Of a stretch of DNA of 64,000 bases, positions 11,111 to 23,099 are shown piece after piece; position 1 is the stretch's first letter, and every line of letters begins with the position of its first letter. This stretch comes from Isoetes taiwanensis (lineage: Eukaryota; Streptophyta; Lycopodiopsida; Isoetales; Isoetaceae): positions 124,001-188,000 of the forward strand of contig JAJEKV010000328.1 of the NCBI GenBank assembly GCA_021234155.1, read 5' to 3'. The notes under the pieces were generated by a model, which was given only the letters and a program-made list of their open reading frames with translations, searched no databases and was not told the DNA's origin. A program made the translations under genes and the position numbers.

Positions 11111-12300
11111 ATAGACTGATATGCAAGAATCCTTAATTTGTATAGATGCCCAGATCTCGCATGCTTACATGTCGTTGGGGCCGACATGTACTCGTGATAT
11201 GGCAGTATGATATACGTATTCATGCCATATATTATGCTCGAACGTCACATTATCCCTCTATCCTTCGCCCCTGTTTGCTACAGATATCAAGGATAGAGCT
11301 TAGATTGGTATTCGATATCCATGAGGTTTTGATATCCATGAATCTCATCATATGTCTAAGGAAAATGCAGGCCACATGATATCTATTCTAATTGAATCAA
11401 ATTGATTTGTGAAAGAACCAATATTATATCGCCACCATGCTAGAAGGAAATTTGCCAGAGGGAAGGCTCTAGACATGGCTTTCACCTTGTCTTAAATATA
11501 TTTTGCCTATATGCTATCTTAAAATAAAACGCCATGTCCAAGGATTATACCTGTTTGTACTAAAAATTGGACATCAAAGGATTTGGTCTAATCTTATCAT
11601 GTTGCATACTCTCTCGGCAAATCAAACCAACAATGATGTCCATCAAATAATAACATTCATCAATATGCATATATCTTGGGAGCATTGCATCCGACAACAC
11701 ATCTTGATGCATGCAGCTTCATCCATAGATTTCTCAAATGTATCCTTCCCTATCAGCTACAAACTATACCTACAAATCGTCGTGGAAATTCATGTGAAGA
11801 AAGTCTTGATTAACTATGTCAAGCAACATCGCATTGACAATGGCAACGGAAGAAGCGTCGACAGAGAGGGGAAAAAAAGTGAACATACCCCGCGAGAGGA
11901 GGTTTTTTAGGAGTTCTCTCACCTAGACATTCTTGTAGTAGAATTGCCAAGTTGCTACGGTTTGTACACAGGTTTTCTAGGCTCTAAAAAGAGCCGTAGA
12001 AATAGAGATTCGAGCAAGATTGAAGAAAGTGAGCTTTCAAGAAAGATGTTAGTCCCGTGCCCAAAGGCACATGACTATTTCTAAGGTAAACAAAGGAGCC
12101 TAAAGTCAAAGGCCAACCGTCCATGTCAGGAGTCAAGACCATGCCAACTAAGAAGAAGAGACTAAGAGAGTCCACGACATAAGGAAACCCATGGCACGTC
12201 ATTCCTTAGTGCCACGAATCATGGCAATTATGATTCCAGAGATCATGGCCCACAGGGTCAACAGAGATTTTTGGGATTAGATGACTGAAGGCTCTGAAAC
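11110..12300. other. No gene recognised
   Basis: The longest open frame (11503-11910, +) has no motif I know and an ordinary composition. I cannot support a gene here. Confidence 0.3.
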
Positions 12301-12317
12301 GGCAATCTTTTTGCTAT

Positions 12318-12360
12318 TTTGTGCCAGAGGCCATTATACTACATATATACAAGTTTTTTA
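12318..12360 (+). repeat. LTR remnant related to the 56-kb gypsy LTR
   Basis: GCCAGAGGCCATTATACTAC followed by ATATATAC matches the GCCAGAGGCCATTGTACTAT/ATATATG block in the LTR at 55,990-56,016, with a few differences. It is probably a scrap of the same LTR family around its TATA box. Confidence 0.45.
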
Positions 12361-12419
12361 ATCGATCCTACGATGCATGTTCTTGCTTTTAGCATGTTTT
12401 TATAGTGAGTAGCAAGGTT

Positions 12420-12830
12420 TTTAATGTTTTAACTTTCTTAAATTCTATGAAGGTTTATCTAGGTTTTCTAAGAGTTTATGGATATTATTCTAGGTTCCCT
12501 AAAATTTTATGCAAATCCTGCTAGATTCCCCTACATTTCTTTAGGTTCCCTTAGATTCTCCAAGATATATGATGATTCCCATAGATTCTTTCAGATTTTG
12601 TAAGATTCAATCAAATTCTATGGAGATTCCTTCAGATTTTGTTCGAGTCATCTACATTCTCAAAGATTTTATTGGATTTTTCTAGATTCCTTTAGATTCT
12701 ATCACTTCCCCTAGATTGTCCAACATTTCCCTCTGATTTCCTAAAGGTTCCCCTAGATTTTATTAGATTCCTCTAGGTTCTCATATATCTTGTGAAGATT
12801 CCCTTACATTCGAGCAAGAAGTTATTAGTT
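12420..12830 (+). repeat. Degenerate short repeat, TTCC(C)TTAGATTCT type
   Basis: Phrases such as TTCCCTTAGATTCT, TTCCCATAGATTCT and TTCCTTTAGATTCT recur about every 12-25 bp over some 400 bp, in a T-rich setting. It looks like an old minisatellite that has drifted. Confidence 0.55.
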
Positions 12831-13039
12831 TTAGGAACTTTTCAGAATTTATTATTGTTGGCAACTCCTATTTTAGGCTGAGGTGTTTATTCGTTCTAGT
12901 CGACTAGTCAAAACTTATCAACTCGCTCCCGTGGCATTCCTTTTGAAGGTTGTGAAAATTCAACCATTAACCAAATAGTTATAGTGCATAGAAGTTGTAG
13001 TTGTTGGTTAAGAGTTAAGGTTGGTTGTTATGGTATTTC

Positions 13040-14095
13040 TATTATGTGAAAAGGGAGAGCATCTAAGGAAAGTTCATGGGTTGTCAACTATAATTTTGTC
13101 TTACGTTAATGTATGGATTTGTCAGCTTCAAAATTATAGTTGTGGAGGAGGATTTATTATTGATAAGTATATATGTTATTACATTACATGCAGTAGACAT
13201 GCAATAAGTTATGAAATCATTTTATAGTAATGGATCGAGGCATAATGTTTCCTTAAATGCACTAGGATGCGCCAAAGGTCACAAGTTTGTATCCAAATGC
13301 ATTGTATTATAGCACTCCATTGCATGCAAGATTACTTGCACGTTCGGTTGGAAGATCCTTCAAATGTGATATATGCTCCTTTAAAGGCATTAGGAGAAAA
13401 TAACCTGTTTAGTTTTTAATGTTGTGAAGGTTTACTCATTGGGTAGCTGATTGTAGCACATAGAAGTTGTATGCCAAGGGGGAATTATAATTGTGGGGGA
13501 GGATCTATGGTTGGTAAGTACATTAGATGCATTAGACATGTGATAAGTTATGAAATTGTTTTATAGTAATGTATGGAGGCATATGTTGAGTGCACGATTA
13601 TTATAAAGAACATGGGATTGATATTCTATTTATTGGTGAAGTGATGGATCATGCAGACGAGGGGTGGTATGAAGAAGTTCCTGAAATTGTATCTTTGCTG
13701 GTTGGGATATTTTGGAGTGCTATGTGTAGGGGGCAGTAATAATGATTGTTCTTGTGTGAGAACGTTGAAGGCACTAGGAAAAAATAATTGCTTGCTTTTT
13801 AAGGTTGTGAAAATGTGAGCATTGGTTAAATGTGGATTTGTTTTGTAAGTGTGGGGCTGAATTTATCATCGCTAATGATATATTTGATTGCGTTAAATGC
13901 TGTAAGACATTTTAAGTTTGAATGCATTGTTATAGTTGAGAATGATGAGATTATGCATTTGTCTATTTAGAAGGCGTAGGTCTAGGGCAGGATTTATTGC
14001 CAACAATTATATATTTTATTACGTTAGACACATTAGATGCATTAGACACATTAGATGCATTAGACACGTAATAAATTGACAAATTGGCAAAATGA
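13040..14095 (+). repeat. Three diverged copies of a ~100-bp block, plus an 18-bp tandem repeat
   Basis: Blocks at 13,140-13,245, 13,493-13,585 and 13,985-14,090 share a GGAGGAT(T/C)TAT phrase, then TAAGT(A)TA, ATTAGACATG and AATAAGTTATGAAAT phrases. Within the third block the unit ACACATTAGATGCATTAG is repeated about 2.4 times (about 14,025-14,068). Confidence 0.6.
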
Positions 14096-14224
14096 AATCA
14101 TGCTTTCACAAACTTGAAAGGACAACTTCTAGAAAGTATACGCACCGAACTGTTAAACTAACTTCGATACAACATTTTCCATTGGTAGCATTTGCACATC
14201 TGTGGTTCATAACCTGAACTGATT

Positions 14225-14800
14225 CAAGGCTGGCTTCAATTTCTTTGGAAGCTCAATCAATTTAATGCTAGTTCTGAATCTGTAAATTTAGAAATAATGA
14301 CATTAGAAATAATAATCAACACATGTCCTATATGATCAAAACATGCATGAATGGTTCTCAAGACAATTTAAAGAAACAAAACTAGGACTGTTAAAATCAA
14401 AACCAGTTATGAGGTACAACACCAAATGCTAGGTGGTCTGCAAGCCAGTGGCATAGTCTGATAAAGGAAGCAAAAAGGCTCAACGGAATAAATTCAGTAG
14501 ACGTAAACTATCTGGTAGATCCCTGTAGTACTGGTATTGTTAAAGCCTTCACGTAGGTGCAATCCATCACGCAACGGACTTCAAACATGTTCACAAGCTC
14601 AATCAAGTCAAGCCGGCTCCATTTAAGATTCCAAATCTACAAATTAAACAATACCATCTACGCACCCATAGTTCATGATCTCGACTGATTCAAGGCTGGC
14701 TTCGATTTGTCCACAAGCTCAATCGATTCAAGGCTAGTTTTGAATCTACAAATTTAGAAATGATGACGTTAGGAATATTAATCAACACATGTCCCAACCA
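14225..14800. repeat. Dispersed repeat (two copies here, one near 23.4 kb)
   Basis: AATTTAGAAAT(A/G)ATGAC(A/G)TTAG and following AATCAACACATGTCC phrases occur at about 14,285-14,330 and 14,750-14,792. A related copy (AATTTAGAAATCATGACATT) lies at about 23,408. There is no coding sense. Confidence 0.5.
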
Positions 14801-15439
14801 TCTACCTAAAGTGGTCTTTATCAAGGAAATCATGGTCAAAGGGAATTATGATCTACAACATGGAAGGAAGTCCTTCAGAATATAGAGACTCCCACAAGTT
14901 TAAACGTCCATGTCATAACTCAGCATACATGAGTGCATCCATGCATATTCAGTACAGTGGTATATTCTTATGCAGTATCACTATCTCAAATAGACTAAAT
15001 AGATCCAAATCCTCTTATCGCACAAAAGAGTGCACTCAGGTCACACTGACTGGGATAGAAGCATCCAGGTAAACACACTCAGCCATCTAATCCGGCATCA
15101 CCAATAAAAAACCTTCTAGGGAAAGGTCCTTATGCATAAATATCAACATCCGATACAAACTGATGAATCCCAAAATGAGTGAAGAGGGGAACAAAATGAT
15201 GAACCCCAATGGGTAAAAAAACACAACCTCGGGTTAGACCACCCAATGTATAAGATAATTGTGTACAATGAGTACAGGCCCCCACAAAGAACATCTAGAA
15301 GGCCGATGTACTGTAATGCTCCCAAACTGCAACAACTGCAAAAAATCAGGTCGCGCTACCCATCCAAGCAGTGACTCAAATCCGCCCAGCTAAGATATAC
15401 GCTCCATCGTCCCCACTGCCACGGTATAAAAAACAGCCA

Positions 15440-15870
15440 CATGCACATCAGAGAGCTCCAAACTGCAAGACAAAACCATATGTGATTGTCAACTGTCTTA
15501 GAAGCCATCTACGGGCCAAGAGTAAGCAAGCTACAAAGTGGGACTAGAAATACAAGAGCACAATATCAAAATGGAAAAGATGATCCATGAGGATCCCCGG
15601 AAACCACGAGGCTACGCCGAGATATGGAAATCTAGGCTCGACCAGGATGCATAAAGAAAGCGACTTCATGCACATTAGTGAGCTCCAAACTGCAAGACCG
15701 AACCATATGCGATTATCAAATGTATTAGAAGCCATCCACGGGCCAAAAGTCAGCAAACTATAAAGTCGGAATAGAAATACAAGAGCATAATATTGCAAAT
15801 TGAAGAGATGATCCATAATGATCCTCGGAAGCCACGGGGCTACGCCGAGATAAGAAAAATATATATGTAG
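15440..15870. repeat. Tandem duplication, period about 225-230 bp
   Basis: GAGCTCCAAACTGCAAGAC, GAAGCCATC(T/C)ACGGGCCAA, AGAAATACAAGAGCA and GGCTACGCCGAGATA phrases occur in the same order at 15,452-15,625 and 15,680-15,852. The copies differ at many positions. The minus-strand 182-codon ORF across them is produced by the repeat and is not called. Confidence 0.65.
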
Positions 15871-16005
15871 GCCCGACCCAGGGGGGCTTCCCCTTGGTGC
15901 CCTCAAGAAGCGCCATGTGCTTCTACGGGAAAAATGCAAAAGCCCATCGGCCAACACCGAACAAAAGTAAAACCCATATAGGAGAGTAAGAGGTGGGAGG
16001 GGGGA

Positions 16006-16204
16006 ACTCCGTACAACAACAAGATTCAGCTCAGAGGAAACGCCGATGAGGAATGCAGGAAGACACAAGGCTTTTATGGGAGAAAAGGCCAAAGAAAGCC
16101 TGCGCTATAGCAGGCTTGTGCCAAAGAAAGCTTGGATCCAAAAGCAGAGCTAGCGCCAAAACTGGCGTCCCTTTCCCTAGAATGATGGAGAGAACCATTG
16201 CATT
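16006..16204 (+). repeat. Copy A of a 183-bp near-identical direct repeat
   Basis: 16006-16188 matches 22882-23064 at 182 of 183 positions by eye (one A/G difference, no gap, offset 6876). After that, 17 bases present in copy B are missing here, and the match resumes for 16 bases. Next to it, 16,203-16,243 repeats 15,115-15,157 (GGGAAAGGTCCTTATGCA and following), so the copy sits at a rearranged junction. Confidence 0.85.
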
Positions 16205-16249
16205 CTAGGGAAAGGTCCTTATGCACAAATATCAACATCCGACACAAAG

Positions 16250-19200
16250 AGGAAACTCCCTCAAACCCCATCATAGATTGAGACCACGAGAGATTGTAAG
16301 GCACACTGCTAGGAAAGTGTAACAACCATGAGATGAGGTGGGATGCCACTGCAAATAGAGGGGAAGGGGCTCAAGAAACCCTGAGACAACTAGACTGCAT
16401 AAGGCAAAGAAGGCATGAAAATCGAACACAAACAAGATCTATGGCCACCACCAAAGCACATGAAATCAAAATTGTAGAACCAACGTACCCAACAAAATAC
16501 AGAGAATACCTAACGACAAGCCGCTATGGAAGTAAGAACAAACATACCTAACTTATATTATTCATGCGAGGAGCAGGACTCAAGCGAACTTTCATGAAGA
16601 CAATGCAAACCCCTAATAAGAAAGACCAAAACCATGCACCATGGAATGCATAAAAAGAGAAGACATCAAGACCGGACATAGTCAACAAGCTAACAAAGAG
16701 CACCTGGAACTAAAATTCAAGAATCAACGTACTAGTAGTGAACTACAGTGAATACTATAATGACAAAAACACTACAACAAACAAGGACCTAAAACCTAAA
16801 CATATACGCTACACGCATAACCAGTTCAAACAAACTTTAAAAAGTAGAAACAACATAACCCATGGGAACAAGACGAAAGGGACCCCGAGACACAAGAACA
16901 AAAAGGTTTCATAAGGTGAGAACAATTATGCAATTGAGAACAGGTAGATGATGCCACGAGTCGGCCGAGGATGGGATCAATGCCAAGATGAGGAATGGAT
17001 GAAGAAAACTGAGGGCAACCTGAAACAAGAACCATTTACGAATGCAAGACAACGGACCACAAGACACTACAACATGCACGAATCTGCGAAGATGCAACCG
17101 CATTTTGAAATTTAAACTACAGGCCAAAAGAGAGAATGTCACGGGAAAAAGGGAACACCAAACAACTCTTTTAGTCTTTAAGAGGTCAACACAGAAAAGG
17201 CATGACGACTGGACCAACAAGGCAAGAAGAACTACGTCAAATCAAGGGGCAGACAAAGGAGGGAATCAAGACACAGAGCAAAGATGTATTTTAAGGGATA
17301 AACTGGAAACAAGAGGAAAGGAATAAACATAGGGTGAAAAAAGACAAACAGGAGACCAGAATGAAATGGATAGAAAAAAGGGATTGAGAATAGCAAACAA
17401 AGCAAAATGAGACAAAGTGGCTGAGGACACAAAATGGAAATAACTGAAGGCCCTCAAAGGCACGAATGAGACACTAAGAATCTATGACAAAGAGCGAGTA
17501 TAGGCCCCCATAAGGGCATCCATGAGAACCACTGAGAACATATGAGAATATTGGAGTAAAAGAACAAGTAGAGCAACAACAATAAATAGCAAGGACTAAA
17601 ATTCATGAATGTATACCCACATACATCACGGATCCAAGCGAATTTTCAACGTAGAAACAACGATAGGGACCTTGAGATTCAAGAACCATCCAGATGACTG
17701 GACCAAAGAACCCATTAGGGTGAGAGAAAGATGGAGAAGGATGGGTGCTATATGACATCGTCAGAAGAAGCAGAGTGGAGAACAACTCGGTGAACAACAT
17801 GCAAATTTGGTTGACGAGGGTAACCCGATCACTGAGACCAACAAGAATAAAAAAGGCTAAGCAAGGTGGATACAACAACTGGGGTCAACATAGTAAAACG
17901 ACATAATGATTGGACACCGCCCGAGAAAAAAAAAGCACTATGATGAGACAAGAGGCGGGCAAAGGAGGGCGTCAAGACAATAGAAGAGCCAAGACGTTTC
18001 AAGAGATAAAATGAACAAACAAAGAGGAAAGGGACAATATGCAAAATGAAAAAGAGAGGAATGCGAGATTATAATGAAATGGATGGAATAAGGGACTAGG
18101 AATAGAGGAACAGAGCAAATTGGGACAAAGGAGCTAAGGCCACAAATGCAAATAAAGCCCTCGAAGGCATTCACGAGAAACTAAGAATCAATGATAAAAG
18201 AGAAGAGTATGGGCCCTCATAAGGGCATCCAAAGAACAATTGAGAACATATGAGAAACAAGCATGCACTTATCTACCTATACATACACCTAGAAACAAAG
18301 CTCAAGAATCTTAGAGCAAAAAGGGAAGCAAAGCAAATGAAATGGATGGAGAAATGGGATAAAGAAAAGAGGCACTAGAAAACCGCTTCAAATGGAAGGC
18401 AAGGGAAATAAATTGGGCAATCGAACAAACTACAACCCAAAAAGACGGGGAAAAGTACGAGTGGAGAGGAACAAATCATGCATGTGCAAGTGAACAAATT
18501 CTTCTTCGAGAAATCATGAGACAAGAATGCTAAGAGCAATCGACGGATGGGACAACTCGGGACAAACCGGACAAGAAAGGAAGATTATAGCGGCGGCGTA
18601 TGGAAGCAACTCAAGCACAACCCGGTTGCAAGAGCTGGGACTCAAGGACACCATAAGAGCTCAACGAGACAAATGGAACAAAAAGTCAACAAAAAGGGAA
18701 TAATGGACGTCATGTAGTAAAGGAACGAGTAAAAGGCAAAGTGGAAAGAAGCCAATGAACCAAAAGAATTGAAGGGCACATGGCTCCCGGTGGTCATCAC
18801 AAGTACAAGGAACTAGCCACATAAAGGAATATAAAAAAGAAATTTGCAACTAAATGTCACAAGCACCAATGCGGCAAAGAATGCAATAGCTCAACACCAC
18901 CACAAATGGTACCAATAGACCAAACGGCGGGAAACACGAGATCCTAAGCAAAAAGAACCACATCTAAGTATGGAAGCAAAGCGCATTAAAAGGACTAATG
19001 CGGTAGAAAATAGGCGTTATGGACTACAACCATGTCTCAGAGATAGAAAGTGTTGAGAATAACCAAAAGCAACATGGCATGAACTAACATGAATCACCAA
19101 CTCATAACGAATCACGGTATGGAAAAGTTCAAGAGTAGAAAAATGCTAGACTATCCCAAATGGAGAAGGTTATATACAAGATCTTTGGAAATACGACTCG

Positions 19201-21340
19201 CCCGACAACCCGCGTGCTAAAGTCCTTAGGTCGAGTGCCAAAATGTCAACAAAAAGGGGCAACCAGGCATGTGTTGATTAAAATGAAGGATATAGTGAGA
19301 AATTGCCAAAAATGCAATGAAGCAACTAAAATGTAAAACCGACTTGGTAAAAAAAGCAATATACAAAGTAGTTAGCACCTTGTTGAACTATGTGGACAAA
19401 GAGTTGACAACGATCCCCATCAATGTCCACTAGAGATGGCACCACCCTTAAGTAATGACAAGACGAAAAATACCAAGAAGCGGTCGACATTGACCCCTCT
19501 AGTCGCCAAGTCAAAAATGATTCTTATCAGCATCTACCGAGATGCCCTCCCCAACCAGAACCATAGCTCGAATCTCTCCACACCAAGAACCCCGCAATTA
19601 AAACCAACGAAGGCTATAAACCGGCCAACATTCGCAAAAAAGGGAACCATACATGGCAAGGCCACCAAAGGAAAAAACCATCAACTCGACAAATATACTA
19701 ATCTAAACCGCCCAAGGGAACGACAAAACCAACATCTAACAACCCTACTTTTTTACTCACACGTAACTTACAAAACAAGGCGGGGTTCCAAACCTTCAAA
19801 TCTAAAGAGAGCAAAAAGGACATAAAATAGACCACCAAAGAGAGAACCTATCACTTTCAGACGAACAAACTCACTCAAACACGCCAATCACCACTAAAAA
19901 GACTAGTAGGACTAGTCAATTTTAAATGAAGGTAAACAAGAAATAAGATAGGCGACAAGAAGACACAAAGAAGAAAGGAAACACAAATGAAATGGATGGA
20001 GAAATGTGATTAAGACAAAAAGGACGAGCACAACAAATCAAAAGATATCGAGGAATCAAAACCAAACGAAGGGGACATCGTGAGATACATGGAGTAAGAA
20101 CAAGTAGAGCAATGGGTACCATCGACAAAAAAAGGTTGAATGGGACGAGACATTCATGCAAAAGGGAAGGAAGAAGGAGGGAAAGTCATGAGGTAAGAGA
20201 AAGAAAGAAAGAATGAAAGAAAGAAAGAATGAAAGAAAGAATGAATGAAAGAAAGAAAGAAATGGAGCAAGCATCAAGAGTACCAAATGAAACTAAAGGC
20301 CGGATAGAATAGAGAGAAATGAGCCACTTCTAACTAAACCAATGAACCATGTAATCGCATAAATAAATTAGCGATGACGAGGAACCCCATAACCTGCAGA
20401 AGGAGATCAACACATTCCAAGAAGAAAACAATGTAAAATGGACAAACAAATGAGCATCCCTCAACTAAGAAACCTATGATGCCAAGGATGCTACCATAGA
20501 CTGCAAAGATAGAAATACATGGAATACCCAAGCAAAGAATTAAACATACGACTGAAGTCACTTTATGCCCAAATGGATGCTCTCACCCTCAAGTCAAACT
20601 AAATGAAGGCGGACAAGGAAAAAGATCAGCAACAAGGAGTAGATAAGCCGCCAAATGACAACAAACAACCACAACAATTATAGTTAGCCAAATGCAAACC
20701 GACTCAAGGAAAAGAACTAAACGACTCATAAAAAGCGAAAGCAATGATCCATAATTTATACACCAACGAATACATACAAGTAAGAAAGCAAAAAAGTATG
20801 TTGACACATAAGAGGGTCAATCTAGGGACTGCAACATAGAAACTACGAGGTTGGGCATCATAAAAACGGCTGCCCTAAAAAGCTGAAAAATGAATAAATA
20901 ACACGCAGGGCATTGATGGAAAACAATACGACAACTATCCACCCAACTAAAGATTGACCCAAAAAATGAAACCCAATGAAACACGAAAGACAATCCCAAG
21001 GTCGAGTCGGAGGCACACCAAACAAAAGCTGGAAAAAAATCGACCCCAACTCCAAAAATACAACAACACTACAAGCGTAAAAGGACGCACAAAACCAAAA
21101 CAAGCACCGGTAAACCAACCACGAACCCCTAGACGACAACGCATCATACATCCAAGCAACACACCGACCAACCGAACAAAACCAACCAAAGAGTACTATG
21201 CAATCAACCTAACATGACCCCCTGCAGAAACTAGACATCCAAGGGAACGACAAAGCAAAACAAGGACCTACTCTAGACCCCAAACACCAGCGAAAAAGAC
21301 GCCCGAAACAACAAAGAAAAAAGGAAGAGGGAGGAAGGGA
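16250..21340 (+). other. Block nearly depleted of T on the + strand
   Basis: Sampled 60-base lines give about 10-18% T and 45-50% A (for example the lines at 16,441, 18,361 and 21,001), against a balanced A/T content elsewhere. No + strand ORF carries a known motif. The many minus-strand ORFs rich in Phe, Leu, Ser and Val are a by-product of the composition. Part of the block is internally duplicated: 17,361-17,560 resembles 18,076-18,260, and the phrase AAATGAAATGGATGGA also recurs near 18,337 and 19,987. It may be the non-coding body of a large A-rich retroelement, but there is no direct proof. Confidence 0.6.
20197..20262 (+). repeat. (GAAA)n/(GAAT)n microsatellite
   Basis: Runs of GAAAGAAA with interspersed GAAT units cover about 65 bp. 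Confidence 0.85.
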
Positions 21341-21361
21341 CCAATCTATGCACAAGAACTT

Positions 21362-21730
21362 TTTTGTTATGAATGTTTAATAAAATACGCACCAAGGACC
21401 TTGATTATAATGTTTTAGCACGAGGTTTTAATGTTTGTAATATAAGGGGGCACAAACTTTAACTATGTGTCTTTGTCAAACAACAAGAGAAAGATGAGCC
21501 AAGAACTCGGTGACCAAACTTAACACGGAAACATAACCATGCACGTGGTTCGACCTATGTAAGGACCTTTTATGATTAATGTTTAATAAATTATGCACAA
21601 GATCCTTTGTTATAATGTTTAGAACCCGTGATTTAAGGTTTATAACATAAGGGGCATAAGCGACCTATGCATGGCGTCAAACAACAAGGGAAAGACGAGG
21701 CAAGGACTAGACCCGACCAAACTCAACATA
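21362..21730 (+). repeat. Tandem duplication, period about 207 bp
   Basis: Phrases TATGA(A/T)T(A)ATGTTTAATAAA, TTATAATGTTT, TATAA(C/T)ATAAGG and CAAACAACAAG appear in the same order at 21,366-21,520 and 21,573-21,725. Confidence 0.6.
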
Positions 21731-22555
21731 TAAATTATTCTAACCATACAAATAAAACCCGGACGGAACCAAACCAAGCCTGGGCACAACCTCTAAGAAA
21801 CACCATAATTGACCTAAAACAATACAAACATAAAGCTACAACTTTTTAAATCTAGAATTAAGGGATATCGAGAGTCGGAAACCCCATGCAATTTATAGCC
21901 CAAAAATTTGGCGGAAACCGGACCTGGTAACCCCGAAAAGCAAATCAGCACAGTCCTCCTAGCGGACGAATCAATCGGCACCGACCTGATCGATCTGCCT
22001 TGAGATAGCCAATCCCATGTCGATTTTTCGGTTAGGTGATGCTAGAGGCGTTCGGATGGGCTAGAATCTTTGGCCGAGGGGGGCCTGTGGATGAAAAAGA
22101 AGGCAAGACAAAGGCAGGTTAGGTTATGGGCTAGGGCACTGGTTTAAGAGCATGATCTTTGGGAAAAAAACATATAATAAGCTGGGAAAAGCGCTGGCGA
22201 CCCCAAACATGCACATCCGAAGCGAAAAGCATGGGAAAAAATATATTTTAAGCGGGTGGCGTAGAGCGAAGGCCACCACCAACATTACCGTACGAGAGGA
22301 ACAGAGAGCAAGTAAGATTTCACTTTCATTGAGGATCGGTTTTCAAGAAGCACCATCGATTCCATGAGGAAGCAAATCATAACTTGAGCCCAATCCACCG
22401 ACCACAACCAAGGGACCACAATGCACATGACAGGCGAAAACCTCTCCGGTCGAAATTAAAATGATCAATCACAACAAACCCGGAGAAGGAGACGCAAGAA
22501 TTGAGTAGAAGAAATCGACAGGGCCAATGCTAACAACACAAATCCAAAGAACGTC

Positions 22556-22752
22556 CACGGATGAATGCGCCCCGGCACCACGAGAGGATATCATTGGAAA
22601 AGCATCTTTGAGATCAAAAGCAAAAGATCTAGAGCGGAATTAGCATCAAAGGTGAGAGCCCCCGGATGAATGCGGCAGACACCACAGAGGATATCATTGG
22701 AAAAGCATGCTGAGATCTAGAACGGAATTAGCATCAAAGGTGAGAGCCAAGC
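22556..22752 (+). repeat. Tandem duplication of a ~90-100-bp unit
   Basis: CGGATGAATGCG, GAGGATATCATTGGAAAAGC and GGAATTAGCATCAAAGGTGA occur in both halves (22,558-22,660 and 22,664-22,750). The second copy lacks about 17 bases of the first. Confidence 0.75.
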
Positions 22753-22881
22753 CATGACACAATTATGTTCTGGGACCAGATCCTCAGGTAGCACCATTGA
22801 TCCTAAAGCGCAAGTGCCCCCCCAGACCAATCCATCCTATGCATAATCAAGAAGCAGCACCAGTGTGTAAGAAGCAGCACC

Positions 22882-23097
22882 ACTCCGTACAACAACAAGA
22901 TTCAGCTCAGAGGAAACGCCGATGAGGAATGCAGGAAGACACAAGGCTTTTATGGGAGAAAAGGCCAAAGAAAGCCTGCGCTATAGCAGGCTTGTGCCAA
23001 AGAAAGCTTGGATCCAAAAGCAGAGCTGGCGCCAAAACTGGCGTCCCTTTCCCTAGAATGATGGTTCTCTTCTATATAAGAAGAGAACCATTGCATT
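22882..23097 (+). repeat. Copy B of the 183-bp direct repeat, with TATA hairpin
   Basis: This matches 16006-16188 except at one base. It goes on into a perfect inverted repeat at 23,063-23,089: an 11-base arm (GGTTCTCTTCT), loop ATATA, and the complementary arm. The loop region contains TATATAAG, a good TATA box, so this may be an LTR promoter. Copy A has lost one arm and the loop. Confidence 0.8.
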
Positions 23098-23099
23098 TT

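Noticed and set aside
15544..16092. 182-codon minus-strand ORF
   Set aside because: It lies across a tandem duplication and in A-rich DNA. Its Phe/Leu/Ser-rich translation has no motif and mirrors the composition.
16826..21217. Many minus-strand ORFs rich in Phe, Leu, Val and Ser, resembling membrane proteins
   Set aside because: They result from the T-poor + strand. They overlap in several frames and show no conserved pattern or splice structure.
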